NCBI RefSeq assembly: GCF_003945545.1
Contig: NZ_CP029617.1
Location: 930,001-994,000 of the forward strand
Reading direction: 5' to 3'
DNA from: Streptomyces sp. WAC 01529
GTDB lineage: Bacteria; Actinomycetota; Actinomycetes; Streptomycetales; Streptomycetaceae
DNA length: 64,000 bases
Below are positions 25,363 to 34,604 of this stretch, in pieces. The translations under genes were made by a program, and so were the position numbers. The notes beneath the pieces are model-generated. The model made no database searches and had not been told where the DNA came from. It saw only the letters and a program-made list of their open reading frames with translations. How positions within the stretch are numbered: the stretch's first letter is position 1; every line of letters starts with the position of its first letter.

Positions 25363-26715
25363 ATGGCAGCTCCCCGGATCCTCATCGTCGGCGGCGGTTT
25401 CGCCGGCATGGAGTGCGCCCACAAGCTGGAGAAGAAACTCGCGCCCCACGAGGCGGAGCTGCGGCTGATCAGCCCGATGGACCACCAGCTCTATCTGCCT
25501 CTGCTGCCGCACGTCGCCTCCGGGGTGCTCACCCCGCAGTCGGTCGCGGTGCCCCTGCGCCGGATGCTGCGCCGCACGGCCATCGTGCCGGGCGGCGCCA
25601 TCGGCATCGACCCCAAGGCGAAGGCCGTGATCGTCCGTAAGATCAACGGCGAGGAGGTCGTGGAGCGTTACGACTACCTGGTCCTGACCCCGGGCAGTGT
25701 GACGCGCCAGTTCGACATCCCCGGCGTCGACAAGTACGCGGTCGGCGTCAAGACGCTCGCCGAGGCCGCCTGGATCCGCGACCACGTCATCTCCCAGCTG
25801 GACCTGGCCGCGGCCAGCTCGCACCGCGAGGAGCGCGAGCAGCGGCTGCAGTTCGTGGTGGTCGGCGGCGGTTACGCGGGCGTGGAGACGGCCGCGTACC
25901 TCCAGCGGCTGACGTGCGCCGCCGTCAAGCGCTACCCGGGTCTGGACGTCTCCCAGATCAAGTGGCACGTGGTGGACGTCGCCCCGAAGCTGATGCCCGA
26001 GCTGGGCGAGCGGCTCGGCGAGAAGGCGATGGAGATCATGCAGCGCCGCGGCGTGAACGTCTCGCTCGGGGTCTCCGTGGCCAAGGTCACCGAGGACACC
26101 GTCACGCTCACCGACGACCGCGTCCTGCCGTGCCGCACGCTGATCTGGACCGCGGGGGTCGCGCCGAGCCCGCTCATCGCCACGCTCGGCGCCGACACCA
26201 ACAAGGGCCGCCTGGTCGTCAGGCCGGATCTGACGGTGCCGGGCCTCGACGGGGTCTTCGCGCTCGGCGACGCGGCGGCCGTGCCCGACCTCGCCAAGGG
26301 CGGCGACGCGGTCTGCCCGCCGACCGCGCAGCACGCCATGCGCCAGGGCTGGGCCGCCGCGAAGAACGTCCTCGCGGCGCTGCGCGGCTTCCCGCTCACC
26401 GACTACCGGCACAAGGACATGGGCCTCGTCGTGGACCTCGGCGGCATCCAGGCGGTGTCGAAGCCGCTGGGCGTGCAGCTGACCGGGCTGCCCGCGCAGG
26501 TCGTGGCGCGCGGCTACCACCTGGGGGCGCTGCGCACGCTGACCGCCCGCTTCCGCACGGCCGCCAACTGGGGGCTCAACGCGGTCGCCGGCGACGACTA
26601 CGTCCGCACCGGCTTCCAGGCCCAGCGGCCCGCCACGCTCAAGGACTTCGAGATGACGGACGCCTATCTGTCGCGGGAGGAGATCGGCGCGCGGGTGGCC
26701 TCAGCCGGGCTGTGA
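25363..26715 (+). CDS. ndh: Type II NADH dehydrogenase (NDH-2)
   Basis: A 450-residue flavoprotein. FAD binds at ILIVGGGFAGMECAHKLE at the N-terminus, and NADH at FVVVGGGYAGVETAAYL near residue 165. A second FAD motif ends in GVFALGDAAAVPD. The conserved quinone-site region PPTAQHAMRQG follows. NDH-2 passes electrons from NADH to menaquinone without pumping protons. The C-terminal amphipathic part (LRTLTARFRTAANWGLNAV) should anchor it to the membrane. The ATG is 9 bases after GGAG. The gene overlaps the convergent acylase by 15 bases, and an upstream Rex/Crp-like site suggests redox control. Confidence 0.9.
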   Translation: MAAPRILIVGGGFAGMECAHKLEKKLAPHEAELRLISPMDHQLYLPLLPHVASGVLTPQSVAVPLRRMLRRTAIVPGGAIGIDPKAKAVIVRKINGEEVVERYDYLVLTPGSVTRQFDIPGVDKYAVGVKTLAEAAWIRDHVISQLDLAAASSHREEREQRLQFVVVGGGYAGVETAAYLQRLTCAAVKRYPGLDVSQIKWHVVDVAPKLMPELGERLGEKAMEIMQRRGVNVSLGVSVAKVTEDTVTLTDDRVLPCRTLIWTAGVAPSPLIATLGADTNKGRLVVRPDLTVPGLDGVFALGDAAAVPDLAKGGDAVCPPTAQHAMRQGWAAAKNVLAALRGFPLTDYRHKDMGLVVDLGGIQAVSKPLGVQLTGLPAQVVARGYHLGALRTLTARFRTAANWGLNAVAGDDYVRTGFQAQRPATLKDFEMTDAYLSREEIGARVASAGL

Positions 26716-29022
26716 CCGCCCCGCGGGCCGCAGGGTGAGGGTGGCGACCGTGTGCTTCTCCACCCGCGGCCGGGAGTAGAGCAGCGGGAAGGAGCCGTCG
26801 GCCGCCCAGGCGTCGAACAGGTCGGCGTAGTGCGGGCTGCGCGGATCGCCCGACTGGCCCGGGGAGTTCATCGCCACCGAGTTGTCCCAGGCGCCGACGT
26901 CCACGACCAGGCGGAAGGTGGCGCCCGTCGTCTGCCGGAAGCCGGGGCCGTAGGCAGCGGCGCCGACCGTGTCGCCGCTGCCGCCGCGCGGGGCGGGCCC
27001 CACGGACGCCCACGGCGGGGCGGGGCGGCCGTCGAGCAGGGCGGCGACGGGGTGGTGCGGGTGGGCGTGCAGGAGCGCGCCCCAGGACCAGTGGGCGGGG
27101 TCAGGGCCGAGCAGCGCGGAGACTTCGCCGACCGCGGCCGTCAGCGTGGCGTGCAGCAGGCCGGGGTCGGGGTCCGCGGCGAGCAGGGGCAGATCGACGC
27201 GGGGGTCGGCGGTGGCGTCCCCCACGGGCAGGATCCGCGCCAGTGCCCCGGGGCCGTACCCGGCGGCGCCCAGTGCCCGGTTCAGCAGGGCGGGGCGCAG
27301 GTGCCGCCGGTACCAGACCTCGAAGAGCGCGGCCGCCGCGGAGTGCGGCGCCAGGCGGGTGTCCCAGCCGCGCAGCAGGTCGAGGGCGGCGGCGACGGTG
27401 GCGTCCTGGCCGCGCACCCCGGCGAGCAGCGCCTGGACGCGGCGGGCGGGAAGGCTGACGTAATCCGTCTGGAGGCGTACGCAGTCCTCGACCGTCCAGT
27501 CGTCGCGGGCGGCCAGTTCCTCGGAGATCCGCTCGTGGCGCGTGGGGGCGTACCAGTCGTACGTGACGGTCTTGAGGGCGCTCGGGTAGTCGGGCGGCAG
27601 GTTCATCTGGTTGGCCGTGGCGAACCAGCCCTGCTCGGGGTCGCGGGCCGAGGGCAGTTCTTCGCTGTCGAGGAAGCCGTCCCATTCGTAGCGCCCGTCG
27701 CCCGGCACCGGGAGCGTGCCGTCCCATCCGCGGCGCACCGGGACGCGGCCCGCGGGGTGCCAGCCGATGGTGCCGTCGGGGGCGGCGTAGACCTGGTTCT
27801 CGCCGGGCGCGCCCCAGCGGCGCATCGCGGTGACGAAGGCGTCGGGGTCGCGGGCTGCCAGGTAATCCATGCTGCCGAGGTAGGGGGCCATGCCGGGGCC
27901 GAGCCAGGCGGCGCGGACGGCGAACGCCGCGTGGCGCTCGGGGTGTTCGCGGATCACGGGCCCGTGCCGGGTGAACCACAGCTCGGCGGTGACCGGTTCG
28001 CCGCCGCGCACCGGGATCTCCTCGGTGACCAGGGTCATCGGCTCCCAGCGGTCCTGGTACCAGTACTCGTGCGGATCGGCGGGGTTGGTGCGGTAGACGT
28101 ACAGGTCCTCCTGGTCGATCGGGAAGATCGTCAGGCCGAACGCGAGGTGGCCGTTGTGGCCGATGGAGATGCCGGGCAGGGCGGGCTCCCCGGCCCCGAT
28201 GACGTCGATGCCGGGGGCGGAGAGGTGCGCGAGGTAGCGCAGGGCGGGCAGGGTGATGCCGCGGTGCGGGTCGTTGGCGAGCAGGGGGCGGCCGGTGGCG
28301 GTGCGGGAGGGGGCGATGACCCAGTTGTTGGAGCCGTCGAGGCCTTGGCGGGGTGCCGTGCCCGCGGCCCATGGCGGGACCGTCGCGAGGGTGTAGACGC
28401 GCAGCACGTCGTCGGGGATGACGGACAGGTCGAGGCCTTCGGGGACGCGCAGCCGGTGCGGACTCGGTTCGCGGGGCCTGCGCAGCTCCTCGGCGTCGGG
28501 GCCGTGGTCGCGCAGGGTGAGGGCGCGGGCGACCTCGTCGTGGAGGTTGTACTGGAGGCCGTGGCTGCGGATGCGGGCGACGTCGGACGGGTCCCAGTAC
28601 GCCGGTTCGTACCCGAGCAGGCCGAATTCGGGCGGGCTCTGGGCGGGGTCGCGGCGGCAGAGCGCCACGTAGGCGTTGATGCCGTCGACGAACGCGGTCG
28701 TGACGCGCTCGGTGCCCTCGCCGTAGGCCCGCCATTCCTCGGCCATGTCGCCGCGGTAGAGGAAGAGGCGGGCGGCGCGGTCGTGTTCGGCGTAGGCGTC
28801 GCCCAGCACCTCGCCGAGCAGGCCGAGTCCGCGGCGCCGCCACAGGTCCAGCTGGAAGAGGCGGTCGCGGGCGGCGTTGAAGCCCTGGGCGAGGAACAGG
28901 TCGTCCCGCGAGGCGGCGTACAGGTGCGGGACGCCCCACCGGTCGACGAGGATCTCCACCGGCTCGGCGAGCCCGGGGACCTCGAACTCGGTTGCTCCGC
29001 TGCCGGTACCGGTATCGGTCAT
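26701..29022 (-). CDS. Penicillin acylase family amidohydrolase
   Basis: A 773-residue Ntn-hydrolase precursor. The nucleophile is Ser231 in QGLDGSNNWVIAPSRTATG, followed by LLANDPHRG. The family cuts autocatalytically before this Ser to give alpha and beta chains. Members hydrolyse penicillins, acyl-homoserine lactones, cyclic lipopeptides and other amides. The start MTDTGTGSGATEFEVPGLAE has no signal peptide, whereas many relatives are exported, so this one is probably cytosolic and acts on an imported substrate. Its ATG overlaps the stop of the sodium symporter gene, which supports that link. Confidence 0.88.
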   Translation of the reverse strand: MTDTGTGSGATEFEVPGLAEPVEILVDRWGVPHLYAASRDDLFLAQGFNAARDRLFQLDLWRRRGLGLLGEVLGDAYAEHDRAARLFLYRGDMAEEWRAYGEGTERVTTAFVDGINAYVALCRRDPAQSPPEFGLLGYEPAYWDPSDVARIRSHGLQYNLHDEVARALTLRDHGPDAEELRRPREPSPHRLRVPEGLDLSVIPDDVLRVYTLATVPPWAAGTAPRQGLDGSNNWVIAPSRTATGRPLLANDPHRGITLPALRYLAHLSAPGIDVIGAGEPALPGISIGHNGHLAFGLTIFPIDQEDLYVYRTNPADPHEYWYQDRWEPMTLVTEEIPVRGGEPVTAELWFTRHGPVIREHPERHAAFAVRAAWLGPGMAPYLGSMDYLAARDPDAFVTAMRRWGAPGENQVYAAPDGTIGWHPAGRVPVRRGWDGTLPVPGDGRYEWDGFLDSEELPSARDPEQGWFATANQMNLPPDYPSALKTVTYDWYAPTRHERISEELAARDDWTVEDCVRLQTDYVSLPARRVQALLAGVRGQDATVAAALDLLRGWDTRLAPHSAAAALFEVWYRRHLRPALLNRALGAAGYGPGALARILPVGDATADPRVDLPLLAADPDPGLLHATLTAAVGEVSALLGPDPAHWSWGALLHAHPHHPVAALLDGRPAPPWASVGPAPRGGSGDTVGAAAYGPGFRQTTGATFRLVVDVGAWDNSVAMNSPGQSGDPRSPHYADLFDAWAADGSFPLLYSRPRVEKHTVATLTLRPAGRSQPG

Positions 29023-30530
29023 CGGCCTGCCTCCACCTTGACGTGTTCGACCGCGGGGCGCGCGGGGGCCGGGCCCGGGGCGAGCCAGGTGACCGCCACC
29101 GTCACCGCGAGGTTGGCGGCGAGCGCGATGATGCCGCCGTTGATGCCGTGGTACGGGTCGTTCTCGGTGCCCCACAGCCCCAGCATCACCGCGAGGCCCA
29201 CCAGCATCCCCGCGACGGCTGCCCGCGCCGTCAACCGGCGCCAGTACAGGGCGAGGAGCACGACGGGCACCAGCTGTGCCAGACCCTCGTACGACAGGAC
29301 GGACAGTTCCACCAGGGTGTTGGGGTAGAAGAGGCTGCCCGCGAGCGCCACGAGTCCGGCGAGGACGCATACCGCCTGGGAGAGCCGCTTGGCGCGGATG
29401 TCACGTGCCTCGTCCGAGGCGGCGGGGGCGGGTCGCCCGCGCGGGTCGGAGCCGTTGCCGCCGCCCAGGACTGTGCGGCCCCACAGCGTGCCGATGGACA
29501 GCATGAAGACGCTCATCGGGACGATGGCCGACAGCGCGCCCGCGACCCCGATGACGGCCACGACGGGCGCGGGCAGCGAGTCCGTGACGAGGCGGAAGAG
29601 GGCGAGGTCGGGGTTGCCGAGGGTCGGCAGCACGAAGAGCGCGGTGGCGCCGACGACCATCGGCACGAAGAGCAGCAGCTGGTACCAGGGCAGCAGGAGG
29701 GCGTTGCGGCGCAGGGCGTTGGGGCTCTTGGCGCTCAGATAGCCCGCGACCGTCGTGGGGAAGATGGTGATGGTCACGGCGTTGAGGACGACGGTGCTCA
29801 GGAACCACAGCGAGTCCCGCCCGCCCGATGCGTGCCCGGGGAAGGTCAGCCACTCGGGCTTCTCGGTCACCATGCGCTGCATGAGGTCGCCGACGCCGCC
29901 GAGGTAGTGCGTCGGGATGTAGACGGCGAGGAAGACGACGGCGAGGATCACCAGGACGTCCTTGAAGGCGCTCACCCAGGCCGAACCGCGCAGCCCGGAG
30001 ACGAGGATGAACACCTCGGCGACGACGAAGGAGATGACGGCCGCCACCTTCAGGTCGACGCCGCCGTACGTCATGGCGTTCACGACCACGCCCATGCCCT
30101 GGATCTGCACCTGGATGTAGGGCACGATGAAGAGCGTCGCGACGACCGCCACGAGGATGCCCACCGGCCGTGACCGGAAGCGGAATTCGGCGATGTCGGC
30201 GATCGAGATGAGGCCGTGCCGGGAGGCGTACGTCCACAGGGCGGGGCCCACGACGTAGGCGACGGCGAAGCCGACGGTCAGATAGGCGACGAGGTAGAGG
30301 ATCGGCGCGCCGAAGGAGTACGACCAGCCGGCCGTCCCGAGGAACGAGAAGCTGGTGTACGTCTCGCCCGCCATCAGCAGCCAGATGAAGAGCACGCCGA
30401 GCCCCCGGCTGGACACGGACCACTCGGCGAGGCCCTTGGACCTGCCGCGCGCGCTGAGCACGCCGATGGCGATGGTGGCGACCATGGCGAGCCCGAAGAC
30501 GGTGGTCGCGATCGCGGCGGACCCGCTCAT
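29019..30530 (-). CDS. Sodium:solute symporter (SSS family)
   Basis: A 503-residue membrane protein with about 13 hydrophobic spans. FLGTAGWSYSFGAPILY and GYLSAKSPNALRRNALLLPW match the pantothenate/proline-type SSS subgroup. It should import an organic solute with Na+. It overlaps both neighbours as ATGA: the DUF3311 protein upstream, a common small partner of such symporters, and the penicillin-acylase-type gene downstream. Substrate is unknown, but the cluster suggests an N-acylated or amide compound. Confidence 0.9.
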   Translation of the reverse strand: MSGSAAIATTVFGLAMVATIAIGVLSARGRSKGLAEWSVSSRGLGVLFIWLLMAGETYTSFSFLGTAGWSYSFGAPILYLVAYLTVGFAVAYVVGPALWTYASRHGLISIADIAEFRFRSRPVGILVAVVATLFIVPYIQVQIQGMGVVVNAMTYGGVDLKVAAVISFVVAEVFILVSGLRGSAWVSAFKDVLVILAVVFLAVYIPTHYLGGVGDLMQRMVTEKPEWLTFPGHASGGRDSLWFLSTVVLNAVTITIFPTTVAGYLSAKSPNALRRNALLLPWYQLLLFVPMVVGATALFVLPTLGNPDLALFRLVTDSLPAPVVAVIGVAGALSAIVPMSVFMLSIGTLWGRTVLGGGNGSDPRGRPAPAASDEARDIRAKRLSQAVCVLAGLVALAGSLFYPNTLVELSVLSYEGLAQLVPVVLLALYWRRLTARAAVAGMLVGLAVMLGLWGTENDPYHGINGGIIALAANLAVTVAVTWLAPGPAPARPAVEHVKVEAGR

Positions 30531-30850
30531 CGGCCCTCTCCCCGGGGCGGGTCGAGTGCGTCGTCGTCGGCGGGGATCGGCTCGACCGCGTTCAGCCGGT
30601 AGGCCGGGTCGAGGCGGGCGGCGAGCCAGATGACGAGAGGGCTGACGATCGTCGCGGCGATGACCCAGGCGAGCAGGAAGGGGACGCCCAGGACGCGCGG
30701 CTCGACGCGGTTGGCGACCAGCGGCGCGGCGCCGTAGAGCACGAGGGGCACGAGCAGCAGCCACAGGGAGGGGCGGGCGGCGCCGCGGAGACCGGGCAGG
30801 CCGTCGAGGGGGTCCGCCGGGGGCGGGCCTGGGTTCTCCGGGCGGGACAT
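30527..30850 (-). CDS. DUF3311 small membrane protein, symporter partner
   Basis: A 107-residue protein with two hydrophobic spans (WLLLVPLVLYGAAPLVANRV and FLLAWVIAATIVSPLVIWLA) between polar ends. DUF3311 proteins are routinely encoded just before SSS symporters and are thought to be a small subunit, like YhdT for PanF. The ATG has GAAGGAG seven bases upstream, one of the best ribosome sites in the region, and the stop overlaps the symporter start. Confidence 0.85.
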   Translation of the reverse strand: MSRPENPGPPPADPLDGLPGLRGAARPSLWLLLVPLVLYGAAPLVANRVEPRVLGVPFLLAWVIAATIVSPLVIWLAARLDPAYRLNAVEPIPADDDALDPPRGEGR

Positions 30851-30885
30851 CGTGCTCCTTCTCGGTCATGCGGGTCATGCAGGTC

Positions 30886-30939
30886 GTGCGTGGCGTGCGT
30901 GCCGTGCGTGCCGTGCGTGCCGTGCGTGTTGTACGTGGG
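30886..30939. repeat. Six tandem 9-bp units (GTGCGTGCC type) in an operon gap
   Basis: Units at 30886, 30895, 30904, 30913, 30922 and 30931 read GTGCGTGGC, GTGCGTGCC (three times), GTGCGTGTT and GTACGTGGG. They fill most of the 95-base gap between the SDR stop and the DUF3311 gene. As transcript (minus strand) they give repeated GGCACGCAC. They could set mRNA stability or spacing inside the operon. Confidence 0.95.
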
Positions 30940-30945
30940 GGGGCG

Positions 30946-31713
30946 TCACACCGAGGGGTCGTACCGCCCGTCGACCGCGGTCCAGCCGCCGTCGACGGTC
31001 AAGACACTGCCGGTCACGAAGGTAGCCGCGTCGGAGACGAGGTAGGCGACGGCCCCCGCGATCTCCTCGGGCCGCGCCCACCGCTTCAGCGCGGAGGCCT
31101 CGGCGTACGCCGCGAACCAGGCCGGGTCGGCGGCGATCTGATCGGTCAGCGGGGTGCGGACGACGCCGGGCGCGACGGCGTTGAACCGCACCCCCTGCGG
31201 CCCCCACTCGGCGGCGGCCGTCCGCAGGAGCTGGATGAGCCCGGCCTTCGACGCGGCGTAGGCGCCCTGCCCCGGCTCGACCTGGAAGGCCCGCATCGAC
31301 GCGAACCCGACGACACTCCCCCGCCCGCGCGCGGCCATGCCGGGGGCGACGGCCTGGATGAGCGTGAGATAGGCGCGCAGATTGAGCCCGATGACCCGGT
31401 CGAACTCCTGGAGGCTGTAATCGGCGAGGCGCTTGCGGACGTTGACGCCGACGGTGACGACGAGTCCGTCCAGCGGGCCCCACGCGGCGACCGCCTCCCG
31501 CACGGCTTCGGGGTCCAGGACGTCGAGGGGGCAGGGGGTGGACCCGGGGGCCAGCCGTGCCGTCTCCGCCGCGCCCGCCTCGTCGCGGTCGGCGACGATG
31601 ACGTGCGCGCCCTGCGCGGCCAGCGCGCGCACCGACTCGCGGCCGATGCCGCTCGCACCGCCGACGACCGCGACGCGGCGCCCGTCCAGGCGGAACAGAT
31701 TGGCGTACTCCAT
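30946..31713 (-). CDS. Short-chain dehydrogenase/reductase (SDR)
   Basis: A 255-residue classical SDR. The cofactor loop is VVGGASGIGRESV, and Asp in VADRDEAG points to NAD(H) preference. The catalytic Ser is in VVGFASMRAFQ and the Tyr-Lys pair in GAYAASKAGL. The usual NAG motif is replaced by GVNVRKR. The late GGWTAVDGRYDPSV fits the family. It probably oxidises an alcohol to a ketone or aldehyde inside the catabolic cluster. The ATG at 31713 is preferred over the GTG at 31746 because it starts directly before the Rossmann fold. Confidence 0.9.
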   Translation of the reverse strand: MEYANLFRLDGRRVAVVGGASGIGRESVRALAAQGAHVIVADRDEAGAAETARLAPGSTPCPLDVLDPEAVREAVAAWGPLDGLVVTVGVNVRKRLADYSLQEFDRVIGLNLRAYLTLIQAVAPGMAARGRGSVVGFASMRAFQVEPGQGAYAASKAGLIQLLRTAAAEWGPQGVRFNAVAPGVVRTPLTDQIAADPAWFAAYAEASALKRWARPEEIAGAVAYLVSDAATFVTGSVLTVDGGWTAVDGRYDPSV

Positions 31714-31770
31714 CGTGTCGCTGCCTCTCTCACTCGCCGGTGTCACCGGTGGCGGGTGCGGGCCGGCCGC

Positions 31771-33216
31771 TCAGGGCCGGACGACCGCCATCCGGGTCAC
31801 GGTCAGTTCCTCGATCGCGAAGCGCGGGCCCTCGCGGCCGACGCCCGAGGCCTTCACCCCGCCGTAGGGGGCGATGTCGCTGCGGTAGCCGGGGACTTCG
31901 TTGATCACGACGCCGCCCGCCTCCAGCTCCTCCACCGCGCGGAAGGCGGCGCCCAGATCGCGGGTGAAGACCGCCGCGTGCAGGCCGTAGCGGCTCGCGT
32001 TGACGACGTCGTACGCCGTCTCCAGATCCGGCACCGAACGCAGACAGACCACCGGGCCGAAGATCTCCTCGTCCCAGGCGGGCTCCCCGTCCGGCACGTC
32101 CGCGAGCAGCGTCGGTGTGAGGCAGCGGCCCTCCCGCGTGCCCCCGGCGACCACGCGGGCGCCCGCCGCCCGCGCCCGCCGGATCCAGTCGGCGACCCGC
32201 TCGGTGGCCGCCTCGTCGATGAGGGCGGAGACCCGGGTGGCCGGATCGCGCGGGTCGCCCACGACCACCGTCCGCAGCCGCTCCGCGAGTTTCCTCTCCA
32301 GGGCCTCGGCGACCGCGTCGACGGCGACGACCCGTTGCACGGAGACGCAGGCCTGCCCGGACGCGTAGTACCCGCCGCGCACCACCGCGTCCGCCGCCGC
32401 GTCGAGATCGGCGTCCGCGGCCACGACGAGCGCGGCGTTGGAGCCCAGCTCCAGGACGACCTTGCGGGGCGCGGCGTCGCGGGCGATGCGGTGGCCGACG
32501 GCCGCCGAGCCGGTGAAGGAGACCGCCGCGACCCCGGGGTGCGTGGTGAGGGTGCGGCCCACCTCCGCGCCCCCGGTGACCAGTTGGACCGCTCCGACGG
32601 GCGCGCCCGCCGCGGCGAGGCGTTCGCGGACGAGGTGGACGAGGCGCAGGGTGGCCAGCGGGGTCGACGGGGCCGGTTTGACGATCACCGGGCACCCGGC
32701 GGCGAGCGCGGGTGCGATCTTGTGGGAGGCCAGCAGCAGGGGGTAGTTGAAGCCCGCGATGCCGACGACGACGCCGACGGGCCGCCGCGTCCAGAACCCG
32801 AAGAGCCCTTCGCCGGACGGCTGGACGTCGAGCGGCACGGTCTCGCCGTGCAGATGGGCGACCTCGTCGGCGGCGGCCTGCCAGGTGGCGACGGTCCGCA
32901 GCATCTCGATGTCGCAGTCCACGCGCGGCTTGCCGGTCTCCAGGACCAGCAGGTCCACGAGTCCGGGCAGCTCGTCGGCGAGCGCCGCCGCGACGTCGGC
33001 GAGCACCTGCCGCCGTATGTGGGAGGGCAGTGCGCCGACCGTCTTGCGCAGCCCGGCGGCGTGCTCGACGGCCTGCCGGGCGAGTGCCGCGTCGCCGACG
33101 GGCGCGTGCGCGAACTCGCTGCCGTCGTAGGGGAAGGTGACGGCACGGCGGCCGGGCGCGGGGACCCAGGAGTCCCCGACGGGCAGTCCGTCCGGGGGGA
33201 GGGTGTACGTCGTCAT
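31771..33216 (-). CDS. Aldehyde dehydrogenase family protein
   Basis: A 481-residue NAD(P)-dependent ALDH. FNYPLLLASHKIAPALAAGC is the cofactor region, VSFTGSAAVG the nucleotide-binding turn, LELGSNAAL holds the general base Glu and SGQACVSVQR the nucleophile Cys. It should oxidise an aldehyde to an acid, perhaps the aldehyde released after acylase and SDR action. The start MTTYTLPPDGLPVGD overlaps the stop of the M20 hydrolase gene as ATGA, so the two are coupled. A 57-base gap separates it from the SDR gene. Confidence 0.92.
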   Translation of the reverse strand: MTTYTLPPDGLPVGDSWVPAPGRRAVTFPYDGSEFAHAPVGDAALARQAVEHAAGLRKTVGALPSHIRRQVLADVAAALADELPGLVDLLVLETGKPRVDCDIEMLRTVATWQAAADEVAHLHGETVPLDVQPSGEGLFGFWTRRPVGVVVGIAGFNYPLLLASHKIAPALAAGCPVIVKPAPSTPLATLRLVHLVRERLAAAGAPVGAVQLVTGGAEVGRTLTTHPGVAAVSFTGSAAVGHRIARDAAPRKVVLELGSNAALVVAADADLDAAADAVVRGGYYASGQACVSVQRVVAVDAVAEALERKLAERLRTVVVGDPRDPATRVSALIDEAATERVADWIRRARAAGARVVAGGTREGRCLTPTLLADVPDGEPAWDEEIFGPVVCLRSVPDLETAYDVVNASRYGLHAAVFTRDLGAAFRAVEELEAGGVVINEVPGYRSDIAPYGGVKASGVGREGPRFAIEELTVTRMAVVRP

Positions 33217-34427
33217 CGGGCGCCCCCGGTGAGGAAGGCGTGGGCCGCGGCCGCGTACACGCGCGTGTACTCGCCGATCTCGCGCACCTCGACGTACTCG
33301 TCCTTCTGGTGGGCGATCCACTTGCCGCCGGGGCCGTAGACGACGGTGGGAAGACCAGCGTCGCGGGTGAGGATCGTGCCGTCCGTGGTGCCGGGGACGG
33401 CGCCGAACGGTGGCGGGGCGCCGTGGACCTGGCGGTGCCCGGCCACCAGCGCGCTCACCACGGGGTGGTCCTCGGCGATCTCGACGGCGGGCCGGTCGTC
33501 GACCACGGTCAGACCGATGTCCACACCCTCCGTGGAGGCCGCGGCGCGCGCCGACTCCCGTACGCGGTCGATGAGTTCGGCGTGGTCGGTGCCGGGGATC
33601 GTGCGTATGTCGACGCCGACGACGCCGTGCGCGGGGATGACGTTGAGCTGGTCGGGGTCGCCGCCGAGCAGCACGGTCGGGGTGACGGTGACGCGGCCCG
33701 CGTGGGGATGGGTGCCGTAGCGCTCCCGCGCCCACGCCTGGACGTCCGCGAGCGCGTCGACGACGCGGGCGCCCGCCACGATCGGGCTCCTCGCCTCCTG
33801 CGGCATCGCGCCGTGCGCCATGACGCCGTGCAGGTCGAGGCGGAGCCGGATGCCGCCGCGGGCGGAGGTGCACACCTCGTACCCCTCGGGTTCGCAGACG
33901 ATGACGGCGTCCACGGACCGCGCGAGCGGCGACGCGGCGAACGCCTTCGCGCCGAGCATCAGCCCTTCCTCGTCGCAGAGCACGCCCACGACGATCCGGC
34001 CGGGGAAGGGCCCGGCGAGCTGGAGGGCGCGTACGGCGTGGATCATGGCGGCGACGCCGGACTTCATGTCGGCGGCGCCGCGTCCCCAGAGCTTGCCGTC
34101 GCGGATCAGCGCCCCGTACGGGTCGACGCTCCAGTCGGCCGGGTCGCCCTCGGTGACGACGTCGATGTGCCCCTCGAACATCAGGGTCGGCCCGTCGCCG
34201 CCCCCGCCCTCGACGACGGCGACGGTGTTGGGCCGTCCCGGGGCGACCTCCACGACGTCGTACATCCACCCGAACGTGTCGAAGAGGCGCTGGACGAGGA
34301 GGGCGGCGGGCTGTTCGACCTCGGTGGCGCCGGTGGCGTTGACGGTGCGCAGCCGTACCAGATCCTGGGTGAGGGCGATGGCGGCATCGGTGTCGACGTC
34401 GGGGACGGTCGGGGGTGCGGTGGCCAT
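33213..34427 (-). CDS. M20-family metallohydrolase (ArgE/DapE/carboxypeptidase G-type)
   Basis: A 404-residue zinc amidohydrolase. Metal ligands are visible at MFEGHIDVV (His), GRGAADMKSG (bridging Asp), CDEEG (catalytic Glu) and EPEG, with a late His in GKWIAHQKDE. Enzymes of this family remove acyl groups from N-acyl amino acids or split small peptides. The ATG has GGAGG six bases upstream. It is the first gene of the leftward cluster, 60-80 bases from the palindromic operator at 34498-34516, and couples to the aldehyde dehydrogenase by a 4-base overlap. Confidence 0.9.
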   Translation of the reverse strand: MATAPPTVPDVDTDAAIALTQDLVRLRTVNATGATEVEQPAALLVQRLFDTFGWMYDVVEVAPGRPNTVAVVEGGGGDGPTLMFEGHIDVVTEGDPADWSVDPYGALIRDGKLWGRGAADMKSGVAAMIHAVRALQLAGPFPGRIVVGVLCDEEGLMLGAKAFAASPLARSVDAVIVCEPEGYEVCTSARGGIRLRLDLHGVMAHGAMPQEARSPIVAGARVVDALADVQAWARERYGTHPHAGRVTVTPTVLLGGDPDQLNVIPAHGVVGVDIRTIPGTDHAELIDRVRESARAAASTEGVDIGLTVVDDRPAVEIAEDHPVVSALVAGHRQVHGAPPPFGAVPGTTDGTILTRDAGLPTVVYGPGGKWIAHQKDEYVEVREIGEYTRVYAAAAHAFLTGGAR

Positions 34428-34497
34428 GGAGAACCTCCAAGTCGTCCGGCTGACCGCGTGGTCGACCGTCGGCGCCGCTCGGGGCGCGTCCTCCGGT

Positions 34498-34516
34498 CAG
34501 CTGGTCAGACCAGTTG
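34498..34516. promoter_or_regulatory. FadR/GntR-type operator palindrome
   Basis: The core CTGGTCAGACCAG (34501-34513) is a perfect 6-1-6 palindrome, with the outer CA/TG bases also paired. The TGGTC-N-GACCA form is what FadR-subfamily GntR proteins bind. It lies between the M20 hydrolase (start 34427) and the GntR gene (start 34605), so it could control both directions. Confidence 0.8.
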
Positions 34517-34604
34517 AATTCCCGTACTCTGCCCGCACGTTCAGACCCGGGTCAACCGTCAGATCTTGGTCGGCCCGCGGCTATCAGCCACCGTGGAGGA
34601 GGAC

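Noticed and set aside
34501..34513. CTGGTCAGACCAG as a DasR operator
   Set aside because: The centre is one base shorter than the DasR core (TGGTCTAGACCA); the odd spacing fits the adjacent FadR-type regulator better.
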